The notes: generated by a model not told the origin, from the sequence alone. 64,000 bases of DNA from Geothrix edaphica (GCF_030268045.1 NZ_BSDC01000001.1:372001-436000), one strand, 5' to 3'; shown: positions 42,882-53,100, counted from the stretch's first letter. Numbers and translations: made by a program.

Positions 42882-43433
42882 CTAGAGCAGGTAATAGAGT
42901 TGGGGGCCGTTGCCCGTCTGGGGTTCCTTCACGCGGTAGCGCCGCGTGGCGAGCAGGTCGTGGATCCGGCTGGCGGGATCCTCCAGGTCGCCGAAGACGC
43001 GCACCTTGGAAGGGCAGGTCTCGACGCAGGCCGGAATGTCGCCCTTGTCCACCCGGTGGCTGCAGAGGGTGCACTTGTCCACCACGCCCTCCTCCTCATT
43101 GAAGTAGCGGGCGTCATAGGGGCAGGCAACCATGCAGTAGCGGCAGCCGATGCACTCGTCGTAGTTGACGAGGACGATGCCGTCCTTGCGCTGCCAGGAG
43201 GCGCCGGTGGGACACACGCGGACGCAGGAGGGCTCCGCGCAGTGGTGGCATTGCTCGGGCTCGAAGTTGATGCTGAGCTTGGGGTATTCGCCCTTCCGTT
43301 CTTCGTTGATCCGGTTCCGGAAGTTCCCGATGGGAACCCGGTTCTCAGCCTTGCAGGCGACGACGCAGGCCTTGCAGTTGATGCATTTCCTGGAGTCGAT
43401 GACGAGGGCGTAGCGCTTCTTCTTGATGGCCAT
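42882..43433 (-). CDS. Four-cluster [4Fe-4S] ferredoxin subunit (PsrB/NrfC-like)
   Basis: The 183-aa protein has four cysteine clusters: CINCKACVVACKAEN, CHHCAEPSCVRVCPTG, CIGCRYCMVACPYDAR and CTLCSHRVDKGDIPACVETCPS. This is the standard electron-transfer subunit of complex iron-sulfur molybdoenzymes. It carries electrons between NrfD and the molybdenum subunit. No own export signal is seen, so it is expected to travel with the Tat-exported catalytic subunit. It is 12 bp downstream of the catalytic subunit gene. Confidence 0.92.
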   Translation of the reverse strand: MAIKKKRYALVIDSRKCINCKACVVACKAENRVPIGNFRNRINEERKGEYPKLSINFEPEQCHHCAEPSCVRVCPTGASWQRKDGIVLVNYDECIGCRYCMVACPYDARYFNEEEGVVDKCTLCSHRVDKGDIPACVETCPSKVRVFGDLEDPASRIHDLLATRRYRVKEPQTGNGPQLYYLL

Positions 43434-43445
43434 GGTCCACCCTCC

Positions 43446-45632
43446 TCAGGCGTTCGCGACTTTGACGAAGGTTTCGTGGAAGGCGGCGTTGCCGGACACC
43501 TTGTCCCAGGCCGTCTCGAGGATCACCGCGTCGCTGGCGCCCACGTTGTAGACCAGGCTCTGCATCTTCGACTTCTTGCCGAAGCCGTGGAGCATGAACA
43601 CGCAGTCGGGACGGATCTCCTCCGTGACCCGGGCCTTGAGCTTCACGCTGCCCACGCTGCTGGCGACGCTCACGAAGGCGCCATCCTTGATGCCCAGGCG
43701 CCCCGCCGGCTTCGGGTTGATCCAGAGGTCGTTCTCCTTCATGAACTCGTGCAGCCAGACGTTGTTCGACTGGTTGGCGTGGGTGAAGTAGCCCACGCGG
43801 CCGAGGATCAGCCGGAACCGGTCGCCGGGCGGCTGGACGGGCGCCGTGTAGACCGGGAGCGGGTCGTAGCCCGCCTCCTGCAGGCGCTCGGAGAAGATCT
43901 CGATCTTGCCGGTCTTGGTGACGAAGCGATGGTCCGGGGTCAGGGTCTTGCCGTAGCTGGGCTGGCCGCTGGCGGCCCAGACACCGTGCTTCTTCATGTG
44001 CTCGGCGGCCATGGGGATGGGCAGGTCCTTGAATTCCGCCTCCACCCACTGCTCGATGGTGTAGTCGAAGTAGTCACCGAGACCCAGCCGCTTGGCCAGG
44101 CCCTGAACGATCTCCAGGTTCGGCTTCGTGTCGTGGATGGGCTTCACCACCTGCTGGCGGTAGACCACGGCGGGCCAGATGCCGGGCATGACCTCGACCG
44201 GATCGGTCCGCTCCAGGTAGGCGCTCTCGGGGAAGACCACGTCCGCATACCAGGCCATGTCGCTCATCTGGACGTCGATGACACCGATGAAGTCCATCTG
44301 CTCGATCATCTTCAGCGTCTTGGCCTGGTCGGGCAGGGAGTTCATGGGGTCCTGCTTGTAGACCATCCACGCCTTGACGGGGTAGGGCTTCCCGCTGAGC
44401 ACGTTCTCGCGCAGCTTCAGGTAGACGCCGTCGCCGGCGGCGGCCAGGGGGAAGGCCGTCTTGATCTCATCCACCCGGGGCGCCTTGGGCTCATCCCAGG
44501 GCATGAAGAGGAACTCGCCCTTGGGGAGCTTGGCGTTGGGCACCATGCCACCCATCTGGTCCCAGTTCCCCACGATGGCGTTGAGGATGGCCTGGGCGCG
44601 ACGCATCTGGAAGTCGTTCTGGTACCAGGAGGACCGGCGGCCCGCGTAGTAGAGGGCCCGGGCGCCGGCGTCCGCGAACTCGCGGGCGATGCGGACGATG
44701 TCCCTGGCCGGGATCTCCGTCTCCTTCTCGGCCCACTCCGGCGTGTACTGTTTCACGTGCTCGGCGAGCTGCTCGAAGCCGGTGGTGTAGGCGGCGACGA
44801 AGTCCTTGCTGTGGCGGTTCTCCGCAATGATCACGTGGATCATGGCGAGAATGAACGCCAGGTCGGTGCCGGGCTTGATGGGGTACCACTCGTCGGCCTT
44901 GGCGGCGGTGACGGTGAAGCGGGGATCCAGGTAGACCAGCTTGGCCTTGCGCTCCATCACGCCGCCGATGAGGTCCATGGTGTCGGGCGTGATGATGCTC
45001 TCGAAGCGGTTCGCGCCGGACATGATGACGAACTTGCTGTTCAGCAGGTCGAAACTCGGGACGGTGCCGAAGGTGGCGCTGTAGGCCAGGTTGACCGAGG
45101 CCAGGCACAGGGTCGGGTGGCGCACGAGGTTGGGCGACCCGAAGGCCAGGCCCAGGTTCTTGAAGAAGACTTCCTGGAAGCCTTCGGTGGAGGACCAGAG
45201 GGACGCTTCCGGCCCGTACTTGTCCTTCACTTCCGAGAGCTTCTTGGCGGCGAAGTCGAAGGCCTCGTCCCAGCTGACGGGCTTCCACTTGCCTTCGCCC
45301 CGGGCCCCCACGCGGATCATGGGCTGCTTGAGGCGGTCGGGATCGTAGACCTGCTTGATGGCCGCATTGCCGCGGGCGCACAGCATGTCACGGGATTTGG
45401 GGTTCTCGGGGTTGGGGTTCAGCTTCCGGACGAAGCCGCCCTCGACCACGGCGATGGCCGAACACTTGTTCGGGCACAGCTCGCAGGTCGTCGGGATCTC
45501 CTTCGTTTCTGCAGCGGAGCTGCGCCCCTTCTTGAAGTATCTGAGGCATCCCACCTGTGTGGCGGCGACGGCCCCGGCGGTGGCGCCCGCGCTTTTCAGG
45601 AACAGCCGGCGATCCATGCGAATCGTTCCCAT
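43446..45632 (-). CDS. Molybdopterin oxidoreductase catalytic subunit (PsrA/PhsA-like)
   Basis: The 728-aa protein has a Tat signal (RRLFLKSAG) with a lipobox-like Cys nearby. An N-terminal [4Fe-4S] motif follows (CELCPNKC ... DMLCARG). The molybdenum domain has a putative Mo-ligand Cys ~176 in RHPTLCLASVNLAYS. Later segments (VIMSGANRFESI, VFPESAYLERTDPVEVMPG, GRVGYFTHANQSNNVWLHEF) fit the polysulfide/thiosulfate reductase branch of the DMSO reductase family. The true electron acceptor (polysulfide, thiosulfate, tetrathionate or other) cannot be fixed from sequence. It is periplasmic, with FeS, NrfD and TorD partners encoded downstream. Confidence 0.88.
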   Translation of the reverse strand: MGTIRMDRRLFLKSAGATAGAVAATQVGCLRYFKKGRSSAAETKEIPTTCELCPNKCSAIAVVEGGFVRKLNPNPENPKSRDMLCARGNAAIKQVYDPDRLKQPMIRVGARGEGKWKPVSWDEAFDFAAKKLSEVKDKYGPEASLWSSTEGFQEVFFKNLGLAFGSPNLVRHPTLCLASVNLAYSATFGTVPSFDLLNSKFVIMSGANRFESIITPDTMDLIGGVMERKAKLVYLDPRFTVTAAKADEWYPIKPGTDLAFILAMIHVIIAENRHSKDFVAAYTTGFEQLAEHVKQYTPEWAEKETEIPARDIVRIAREFADAGARALYYAGRRSSWYQNDFQMRRAQAILNAIVGNWDQMGGMVPNAKLPKGEFLFMPWDEPKAPRVDEIKTAFPLAAAGDGVYLKLRENVLSGKPYPVKAWMVYKQDPMNSLPDQAKTLKMIEQMDFIGVIDVQMSDMAWYADVVFPESAYLERTDPVEVMPGIWPAVVYRQQVVKPIHDTKPNLEIVQGLAKRLGLGDYFDYTIEQWVEAEFKDLPIPMAAEHMKKHGVWAASGQPSYGKTLTPDHRFVTKTGKIEIFSERLQEAGYDPLPVYTAPVQPPGDRFRLILGRVGYFTHANQSNNVWLHEFMKENDLWINPKPAGRLGIKDGAFVSVASSVGSVKLKARVTEEIRPDCVFMLHGFGKKSKMQSLVYNVGASDAVILETAWDKVSGNAAFHETFVKVANA

Positions 45633-45698
45633 CGTGGTCTCCCTGGTGATCGAGGAAGGGCCGGAGGGTCGCCCCCCCGGCCCAGGTCATTCAGGCTT

Positions 45699-47414
45699 CT
45701 AGAACTTCACTTCGATCGAGGCGTAGGTCGTCTTCACCGTCGCGGGGAACCCGTACTGCAGCATCGGGTTCTTGCTCAGGTCGTAGGCGTCCTCCCAGGA
45801 CTGGCCGGGCATGGCGGGGCCAGGGGAGATGTGCCAGCCGCTGAAGGCGTGGCTGTACTTGTAGTCCAGGTAGCCCAGGCGGAAGGCGGCATTCTTGGCG
45901 AACTGCCAGTGGATGTAGCCCTCCCACACGTCGCCGCGGGTGCCGAGCTTCTCGGTGGCCTCGCCGGTGGCGGGGCTGTAGGTCCACCACCGGGGCGACC
46001 CGTGGTTGAACTCGACGCCGAAGCCGATCTTCTCGCTGGGGTCCCACCGGAAGCCGGCGTAGTAGGCGCTGGCGGTCTGGCTCTTGTTGGCATCGCCCAG
46101 GAGGCCGCCGAAGCCGGCGAGCTGCTGGGTCTGGCCGCCCATGGCCGCGGGCATGGTCCAGTAGGCGCCGTACTGGCTCATCTTGCCGTTGGGCAGGCTC
46201 TTGATGTGGCCGTAGCTGGCGAAGTAGGTGAAGCTGTCGCCCACCTTGTGCTTCCAGGTGGCGGTCCACTGGTCGATGTCACCCAGGTTGTTGGTGGCGG
46301 TGACGTACTGGATGGCGGGCATGCCGCCCATGCCGGGCATGGCGGGCACGGGGAAGTTGTTGGTGCTGCCGAAGGGGATGTCCGTGAGGTTGCCCATCCG
46401 GTTGTAGCCGATGTAGAGGTTGGTGCTCTGGACGCTGTCGCCGATCTGGAAGAGCAGAGGCATGTCGAACATGGCGCCCAGGACGGTGCTGTCCTTCAGG
46501 GGGCCGATGCTGTTGACCTGCAGGGTGGCCTTCTGGGCGTTGGGCTGGGTTGGGGAGGCCCAGTCGACGTTGGTGAAGTTGAAGCCCACGGGCGCGGCGC
46601 TGGACTTCACACTGCCGCCGCCGCCGAAGCCGGACTCATAGCCCACGCCGTAGCAGATGCCCAGCAGGGTGCCCTCGGGCAGGCCGATCTTGTCGAGCTG
46701 GAACTTGAAGCCGATGCCGTCGACCATGGCGTTCACGGCCAGGGCCTGGGGCGTGGCCTGGCGCTCGACGCCCTCCTTCACTTCGAACGGGGGGCCGTCC
46801 GAGGTGTTCTGGCGGCCGATGGAGAGGATGCCCACGGGGAAGTCGTAGACGAGGCTGGCGCGCTCGACGCGCAGCACATCCGTGCCGGGCACCTTGGCGC
46901 TGTTGAAGGAGTTCTGGACCGTGTTCGGGGAGCCGTTGAAGGTGGGCACATCGGCACCGCCGTGGACCTTGTACATCGTCAGGCGGCCCATGATCTTGGC
47001 GTGCTCGTTGATGGTGATGCCCATCTTGAGGCGCAGGCGGGTGGACCACTGGACGGAGTTGCTCCAGTCCTGGGCGGGCACCTGCTGGGTCAGCGCCATG
47101 AAGGGATAGGGATTGCCGGGGACGCCGGGGTTCTGGGCGAAGCCCATGAACTGGGTGTAGGGCTTGAAGTGCCACTCGCTGCTTTCAAAGCGGGTGCGGA
47201 GGTCGCCGCCCCACTGGATGTTGTCGCCGGCGACCTTGGTTTCGACCTTGGTCAGGCGCGTGTCGACTTCCTGCGCGGCGGCGGCCTTCTCTTCGACGGC
47301 CTTCAGCTGGACTTTCAGCTGTTCGATCTGTTTCTGCAGGTCCTGGTTGGACTGGGCGCTGAGGGCCGCGGGCGCCAGCATGGCGACGAGGGCGAACGCG
47401 ATTCGGGAGTTCAT
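45699..47414 (-). CDS. Outer-membrane porin-like beta-barrel
   Basis: The 571-aa protein starts with a Sec signal peptide (IAFALVAMLAPAALSAQS). A short coiled coil follows (NQDLQKQIEQLKVQLKAVEEKAAAAQ), typical of trimeric porins of the OprO/putative-porin type. The rest is a beta-rich barrel with many aromatic/Gly strands. The last residue is Phe (TYASIEVKF), the usual C-terminal signature for outer-membrane insertion. It lies between the cytochrome c and the molybdenum subunit genes and likely brings the substrate into the periplasm (inference). Confidence 0.85.
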   Translation of the reverse strand: MNSRIAFALVAMLAPAALSAQSNQDLQKQIEQLKVQLKAVEEKAAAAQEVDTRLTKVETKVAGDNIQWGGDLRTRFESSEWHFKPYTQFMGFAQNPGVPGNPYPFMALTQQVPAQDWSNSVQWSTRLRLKMGITINEHAKIMGRLTMYKVHGGADVPTFNGSPNTVQNSFNSAKVPGTDVLRVERASLVYDFPVGILSIGRQNTSDGPPFEVKEGVERQATPQALAVNAMVDGIGFKFQLDKIGLPEGTLLGICYGVGYESGFGGGGSVKSSAAPVGFNFTNVDWASPTQPNAQKATLQVNSIGPLKDSTVLGAMFDMPLLFQIGDSVQSTNLYIGYNRMGNLTDIPFGSTNNFPVPAMPGMGGMPAIQYVTATNNLGDIDQWTATWKHKVGDSFTYFASYGHIKSLPNGKMSQYGAYWTMPAAMGGQTQQLAGFGGLLGDANKSQTASAYYAGFRWDPSEKIGFGVEFNHGSPRWWTYSPATGEATEKLGTRGDVWEGYIHWQFAKNAAFRLGYLDYKYSHAFSGWHISPGPAMPGQSWEDAYDLSKNPMLQYGFPATVKTTYASIEVKF

Positions 47415-47472
47415 GGTGGGAGTCTCCGGGGTGGGGTTTGGGGGCAGGGGGTGGAGGAAGAGGGAGTGGAGA

Positions 47473-47793
47473 TCAGCCGCCGCAGGTTTCGGGCTGCGGA
47501 GAGTCGGATGCGTGATTCACGAGGAAGGTCTGCACGTCCTTGACCTGCTCGGGCTTCACGATCGAGTCGATCCGCTCGGCGCCCTTCTTGTGCTTGCCGG
47601 CGGCGAAATAGGCCTTCCACTGGGCCTGGGTCTTGGACAGGGGGGTGATCTCCTTGGCGCCGCCGCCGGCGGCATGGCAGGACTTGCAGCTCTTCTTGAA
47701 GAAGAATTTGCCCTTGGTGTCGCTGCCGCCCTGGGCGGCCAGCGACGCCGAGAGCGTGGCGATCACGGCGAGAAGCTTCAGGGTGTTCCGCAT
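47473..47793 (-). CDS. Small periplasmic monohaem cytochrome c
   Basis: The 106-aa protein has a Sec signal (MRNTLKLLAVIATLSASLAA) and one haem-binding motif CKSCH, with downstream residues compatible with class I cytochrome c (a Met ligand is not obvious). The C-terminal LVNHASDSPQPETCGG carries an extra Cys. It is the first gene of the molybdoenzyme operon and could connect the enzyme to other periplasmic redox partners. Promoter elements should lie in 47794-48000. Confidence 0.85.
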   Translation of the reverse strand: MRNTLKLLAVIATLSASLAAQGGSDTKGKFFFKKSCKSCHAAGGGAKEITPLSKTQAQWKAYFAAGKHKKGAERIDSIVKPEQVKDVQTFLVNHASDSPQPETCGG

Positions 47794-47949
47794 GGAGCAC
47801 GTCCTTTCTGGGGAGAAGTGGGGGGGATGGCACCGACCGGGCAGGCCGAAGGCCCTGGACCCCGGGGATCCTGTGGGAGCTTGCTGTGGGCGCGCTAGGA
47901 GCGGCGCTGGATAGAGGATGAACGGGTGAATAACGAGGTCAAGTCGTTC

Positions 47950-47963
47950 GTGACCATGGTCAC
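47950..47963. promoter_or_regulatory. Perfect 14-bp palindrome (candidate operator)
   Basis: GTGACCATGGTCAC stands alone in an AT-rich stretch between the divergent cytochrome and 2Fe-2S ferredoxin genes, about 157 bp before the cytochrome start and 116 bp before the ferredoxin start. Its half-site resembles CRP/FNR-family TGA/TCA arms but with a shorter spacer, so the regulator cannot be named. Confidence 0.45.
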
Positions 47964-48078
47964 TAATAATTAAATAACCACTAAGTAATTTGATTCAAAA
48001 CCTTCGATTGGCATGGATCTGGAACCTTCCATCAAGACCCGGCAAGGGCTGGTATCGTGTGATTCCGCGAGGCCTTCC

Positions 48079-48456
48079 ATGGATCCATCCCGTCCCCTTC
48101 CCACGCCCGAGCAGGATGCCGCCGTGACCCCTGTGATGGGGACCGCGCTGCAGCGGCAGGTGCTGGTCTGCACTGCGAAGAGCTGCACGGCCAACGGGTC
48201 CGAGGCCGTGCTGGAGGCCTTCAAGGCCCAGCTGATCGACGAGAAGCTGCTCTTCTACAAGGGCAACCGCGAGGGCGAGGTGCAGTGCATCCACTGCGGC
48301 TCCGTGGGCTTCTGCGCCATCGGACCGGCGGTGCTGGTGTACCCGGACGGCATCTGGTACGCCCACGTCACGCCCGCCGACGTGCCCGAGATCATCGAGA
48401 GCCACCTCAAGGGCGGCGTGCCGGTGGAGCGGCTGGTGCGGAAACGGCTGGGCTGA
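48079..48456 (+). CDS. Thioredoxin-like [2Fe-2S] ferredoxin
   Basis: The 125-aa protein has the thioredoxin-fold ferredoxin pattern. It begins with VLVCTAKSCTANGSE; a second Cys pair region VQCIHCGSVGFCAIGPAVLVYPDG follows, then WYAHVTPADVPEIIESHL. The spacing matches NuoE-type or (2Fe-2S) ferredoxins. The start at 48079 is preferred over 48013 because it gives the normal length; GCGAGG lies a few bases upstream. It is divergent from the molybdoenzyme operon and may share its operator. Confidence 0.82.
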   Translation: MDPSRPLPTPEQDAAVTPVMGTALQRQVLVCTAKSCTANGSEAVLEAFKAQLIDEKLLFYKGNREGEVQCIHCGSVGFCAIGPAVLVYPDGIWYAHVTPADVPEIIESHLKGGVPVERLVRKRLG

Positions 48457-48469
48457 CGCGCCGACGGTC

Positions 48470-49045
48470 CTAGGCCTCGTCCTCGAACACGCGCCGCTCC
48501 TCCGGTGTGTCCACGTCCACCCACTCGGGCCCATCGCAGGGCAGGATGAGGTGGGGCAGGGACTGGGCCAGGGCCGTGAGCGACCGTGGCGTGGCCGTGG
48601 CGATGGCGGGCCGGAGCGCTGCGGCAAGCCAGCCGCCGAGGGGCTGGAGGCGGCCCCCATGCTGCGCCACGACCCAGTGGAGGGCCTGCGGGTCGGCGGC
48701 TTCGGCGCGATGAGCCCAGCCTTCGAGGCTCGCGGGGGTCCACCGCACCTGGTCGCAGGCCACCACCCACCAGCGGCGCACGGCGGGCTCCTCCAGCGCG
48801 GCCCAGGCCCGGAGCGCCTTGGCGGGGCCCTCGCGGGCATCCTCGATCACGGCGAGTTCCGGGCGGTCCGGCAGCGGGTCCCCGAGCACCCGGATGGGCG
48901 CTCCCGGGAAGACGGTCTCGAACACCTGGACGAGCCGCCCGCCCCAGGTGCCTCCCGCCGGGTGCGCCAGGGTGTGCTTGGCCGCTCCCATCCGGCGGCT
49001 CTGGCCCCCGCTCAGGAGCAGCAGCCCCGCGGTTCCAGGTTTCAC
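48470..49045 (-). CDS. mobA: MobA-like molybdopterin guanylyltransferase
   Basis: The ~191-aa nucleotidyltransferase starts with the MobA/GT-A motif GLLLLSGGQSRRMGAAKH. It contains WWVVACDQVRW (metal-binding Asp region) and ends with DVDTPEE, all typical of MobA. It adds GMP to molybdopterin for enzymes of the DMSO reductase family such as the one encoded nearby. GTG 49045 overlaps the moaA stop (GTGA). GTG 49060 is an alternative start. Confidence 0.82.
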   Translation of the reverse strand: MKPGTAGLLLLSGGQSRRMGAAKHTLAHPAGGTWGGRLVQVFETVFPGAPIRVLGDPLPDRPELAVIEDAREGPAKALRAWAALEEPAVRRWWVVACDQVRWTPASLEGWAHRAEAADPQALHWVVAQHGGRLQPLGGWLAAALRPAIATATPRSLTALAQSLPHLILPCDGPEWVDVDTPEERRVFEDEA

Positions 49046-50070
49046 CCGCCCACCTGCCACATGCCGTTGGCGAACTCCGGTTTCTGGCCGCGGCGCATCG
49101 GATGGCAGTCCAGCTTCTCGGTGAGGGTCTGCCGGATGAGGCGGGCCAGGTCCTCGTGGGAGGCGTGGTTCCGCAGCGGTTCCAGCAGGTCGACGGGCCT
49201 GTTCCCGAAGAGGCAGGCCTGCAGCTCGCCGCGGCTGGTGAGGCGCACACGGTTGCAGCGGTCGCAGAAATCGGCGCTGAGGGTGGAGATGACGCCCACC
49301 TTGCCCTCGCTGTCCGGCAGGCGGAAGATCCGCGCCGGACCCTCCTCAAGGCCGACCACCGGCTCCTCCTCCAGCGGAGCGCCGAGGCCCTCCTGGACGA
49401 GGCCGAGGATCTCGGTGGCGGGCATGAACTGGTCCTGCCCCCAGCCGTTGCCCTGGTAGGGCATGAACTCGATGAAGCGGACCTGGATGCCCTCGGCCTG
49501 CGCGAGGCGGGCCAGGGGGAGGATCTGGTCCTCGTTCCAGCCGCGCAGCACCACGGCGTTCAGCTTGGTCTTGAGACCGGCGGCGCGGGCAGCCTCGATT
49601 CCGGCCAGCACCCGGGAGAGCCCGTCCTTGCGGGTGAGGCGCTCGAAGGCTCCACGCTCGGCGGCGTCCAGGCTGATGTTCACGCCGCACAGTCCCGCGT
49701 CGCGCAGCCCCCGGGCGCGCCGGGCCAGGTGGAAGCCGTTGGTGGTGAGATGCACCCGACCCTCCACCTCCGGGCTGATGCCGGCGACGATGGTCTCCAG
49801 GTCGCGGCGCATCAGGGGTTCCCCGCCCGTGAGCCGCACCTTCCGGATGCCCAGGCTCGTGAAGACCTGCACGGCCTGGACCACCTCGTTGCGGCTCATG
49901 GCGGGCGGCTCCGCCCGCTCCAGGGCCCCGGTCCTCGGCTTGCAGTACACGCAGGCCAGGTTGCACTGCTCGGTCACGGAGACCCGCAGGTAGGTGATGG
50001 CCCGCCCCAGCCCGTCCTTGAGCCCGTCCTTCAGCCTCAGCATGCGGGGCGGCTGGTTGTTGGTGGGCAT
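49042..50070 (-). CDS. moaA: GTP 3',8-cyclase MoaA (molybdenum cofactor step 1)
   Basis: The 342-aa radical-SAM enzyme has the N-terminal cluster CNLACVYC and the GGEP motif (RLTGGEPLMRRDLE). Its second C-terminal cluster is CDRCNRVRLTSRGELQACLF. This arrangement is diagnostic of MoaA, which starts molybdopterin synthesis from GTP. ATG 50070 is taken as start; upstream GTG 50157 would add 29 unlikely residues. It is coupled to mobA, and both serve the nearby molybdoenzyme. Confidence 0.92.
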   Translation of the reverse strand: MPTNNQPPRMLRLKDGLKDGLGRAITYLRVSVTEQCNLACVYCKPRTGALERAEPPAMSRNEVVQAVQVFTSLGIRKVRLTGGEPLMRRDLETIVAGISPEVEGRVHLTTNGFHLARRARGLRDAGLCGVNISLDAAERGAFERLTRKDGLSRVLAGIEAARAAGLKTKLNAVVLRGWNEDQILPLARLAQAEGIQVRFIEFMPYQGNGWGQDQFMPATEILGLVQEGLGAPLEEEPVVGLEEGPARIFRLPDSEGKVGVISTLSADFCDRCNRVRLTSRGELQACLFGNRPVDLLEPLRNHASHEDLARLIRQTLTEKLDCHPMRRGQKPEFANGMWQVGG

Positions 50071-50164
50071 GGGGAAAGAGGAGGGCACGAAATCTCCGGG
50101 TCCACCCAGGATGCGCGGAATGCCCCGGCCCCGTCCGGGGATTATGCCCTTGGTCACAGGGGTG

Positions 50165-53100
50165 TCAGGGCTCCTGCAGGGGGAGTTCCACCTTGAACCG
50201 GGAGCCCCGGCCGGGTTCGCTGTCGATCTTCAATTCCCCCCGGTGGGCGTCGATGATGCTCTGGCAGATGGAGAGCCCCAGGCCCCAGCCGCGGGCCGCG
50301 TCGCCGACCTGGGTCTGCCGGAAGGGCTGGAGCAGTTCGTGGAGCTTGGAGGCGTCCAGCCCGCGTCCCGTGTCCCAGATCTCCAGGCACCAGGTCCGGG
50401 CGGTCCAGTCCACGGAAGACCTGATGCCGACCTGGCCGCCGGCGGGCGTGAACTTCAGGGCGTTCTCGAAGAGGTTCAGCATGACCTGATGGAGGGTGGC
50501 CGCATCGGCCTGGATGTGCGCCTGCTCCGCTTCCGGGGCGACCTCCAGGTGGAAGGCGAGGCCCTTGGCTTCGGCCTTGAGGCGCAGCACATCCTCGAAG
50601 CCCTCCGTGACTTCGGCCGGGACCGTGGGCACCAGCTTGAGGCTCTGGAGCAGCGCTTCGGAGCGGCTCTGGTCCAGCAGGTTCCGGACGAGGGTCTCGA
50701 TGCGGTTCGCCTCGCGCTCCATCACGTCGAGGAGGTTCATGTTGGCGGCGGGGATCAGCTCGCGCAGGCGGTCCAGCGTGAGGAGGATGGTGGTGAGGGG
50801 GGAGCGGAGGTCGTGGGTGACCATGTCCAGCAGCTTCAGCCGGCTCTCGAGGCTGCGCTTGATCTGCTGGTGGGCGTGCTCCAGGGCGCGGTTCTGCCGG
50901 TCGAGCATGAGGGTCCGGCTTTCGATCGTCTCCTCGAGCTCGCGGGAGCGGAGGGCGACGCTGTGGCCGCGCCACCAGAGCGCCCAGGCGAGGAGGGCCA
51001 GCAGGCCGAGGCCGATCAGGCCCCGCACCAGCCAGCGCTCGTGCCAGGCTGGGCTGACGACGATGGAGACGGGGGCCGCCTCCGCCCAGGCCACGCCGTC
51101 GCTGGAGGCGCGCAGCCGGAAATCGTAGTGGCCGGCCCTGAGGTTCCGGTACTGGAGCGTGAGCCCCTGGCTCACGGGCCGCCAGCCTTCATCCACACCG
51201 TGGAGGTACGCCTGGTAGTGGAGCTGGGAGGGAACCAGGGGATCGCCCGTGTCGAAGCTGAGGTCGAGGAAATCCGGGCGCGGGGGGACTTCCGCCTCCC
51301 GGGGAAGGGCCGCGGAGCCGCCGGGCCAGCGCACATCGAGGAGCGTGGGCGGGCGCAGCGGCGCGTTGTGGAAGCCCTGGGCATCGCGGAGGATGCAGAC
51401 GCCGCCGATCATCCCGATCCAGAGGCGCCCCTTGGAATCCAGCAGGAACCCGTCGTGGTTGGTCTCCTCGGAGATCAGGCCCTGGCTGCGGCTCAGGTGA
51501 TGGAGGTTCCTGCCCTCCAGCAGGGTCACGCCCTTGTTGTGGCCGAAGGCCATGCGCCCACGCCCCACATCCGCGATGAAATTGATCCCCTCGTCCGGCA
51601 GGCCTTCGTTGAGCCCGAAAGTGGCCCACTGGCCATCCCGCCACAGGTGGAGGCCCTTCATGGTGCCCACCCAGAGCCTCCCGCGGGCGTCGATGGCCAT
51701 GGCGGTCACGGTGGAGGCGGCGAAGGGCGCGTCCGGGAAGGCCCGCTGGAGCCTGCCCTCGGCCAGCTCCCACAGGCCGAAACCCGTGGCGAGCAGCAGG
51801 CGGCCCTCGTAGCGGACGATGTCGGACACGGATTCGTTGCCCGACTCGGGCGGGAGCCGGTGGTGGGCCAGGAGGCCCCCCTGGGCGTCGAGCTGGAACA
51901 GGCCCTGATCCGTGCCGGCCAGGATGCCGGTTCCGTCTCGGACCAGGGTCAGCACGGCCGCCTTCGACATCTGGGTCGGGCCTGCTACCGAGACCCGGCC
52001 GTTCCTCCAGCGGGCGAGGCCGCGGTCCGTGCCCACCCAGGCGCCGCCCGATCCATCCGGGAGCATGCCCCAGGTCTCGGTGGCCGGCAGGCCCTCGCGC
52101 TGAGTCCAGTGGCCGATGATGTTCCGCCCCTCTTCCACGAGGTAGACCCCGGTACTGGCGGCCAGCAGGTACCTGCCCGGAGCCAGCTCGAGGATCCCCG
52201 ACACGGCGGCCAGGTCCCTTCCCCGGATCACGTCGGCGCTGTCCAGGGTCTGCAGCTCCGGCAGGGCCTGAGCCGCGAGCCCGTCGCCGTCGGATCCGAT
52301 CCAGAGCACGCCGCGGCGATCCCGCATGGCGATGAAGATCCGGTCGCGGGGCAGCCCGGCCTCCGCGGTGAGCACCCGGGTGCGTCCGTCGGGTTCCCGC
52401 ACCAGCACGCCGTCGCCGCCCAGGGAGATCTGGAACCCCTCGCCCTGCGGGTTGAAGCGGAGGCTGACCATGCGGGGGATGCGGGGAAGCCCGGCCAGGG
52501 CCTCGTTCACCCACCGGCCCCGGTCCATGCGGAGCAGGGCGCCGTCCAGCAGCAGCCAGGCCTGCCCGCGCGTATCCACCTGGAGGTCGCGGGCGCGGCC
52601 GCCGGGATGTTTGGTGGAGAGGGAATACATGCGGAGGCCCTGCGGATCCCATCTCGCCACGAGGTTGTCGCGCCCGAGGATCCACACGCCCCTGGCGTGA
52701 TCCCGGGCCAGGCGGAAGATCGGTCCTCCGGGCCAGGGCGCGGGCAGCTGGACCGGGACGAACCGGCCCTCCTCCAGCCGGAACAGGCCCTGGCGATTGC
52801 CCACCAGTACGCGGTCCTGGTCATCCAGCCCCAGCGTCCGGCCCTCGAAGGCCTCCACCTCCTGGTCCAGTCGGTAGTTCAGGACCGTCTCGCCGCGGAT
52901 CTCGGAGACACCCTCCTGGCTGCCCACCCAGATGCTGCCCGAGGGGGATTCCAGGAGCGTGTGGATGAAGAGGGCCTTGAGACCCTGGGGACCGGCGAAG
53001 GTCCGGAAGCCCGAGGCCCCGAGACGCGCGACGCCGCCCGTGTTGGTGCCCACCCACAGGAACCCGTGCCGGTCCTCGACCATCGCCGTCACCTGGCTCT

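Noticed and set aside
42867-47543. A 1558-codon open frame on the plus strand, antisense to the molybdoenzyme operon
   Set aside because: It is the codon-position shadow of five well-supported minus-strand genes in GC-rich DNA. Its product is low-complexity Val/Gly/Leu/His/Asp without domains.
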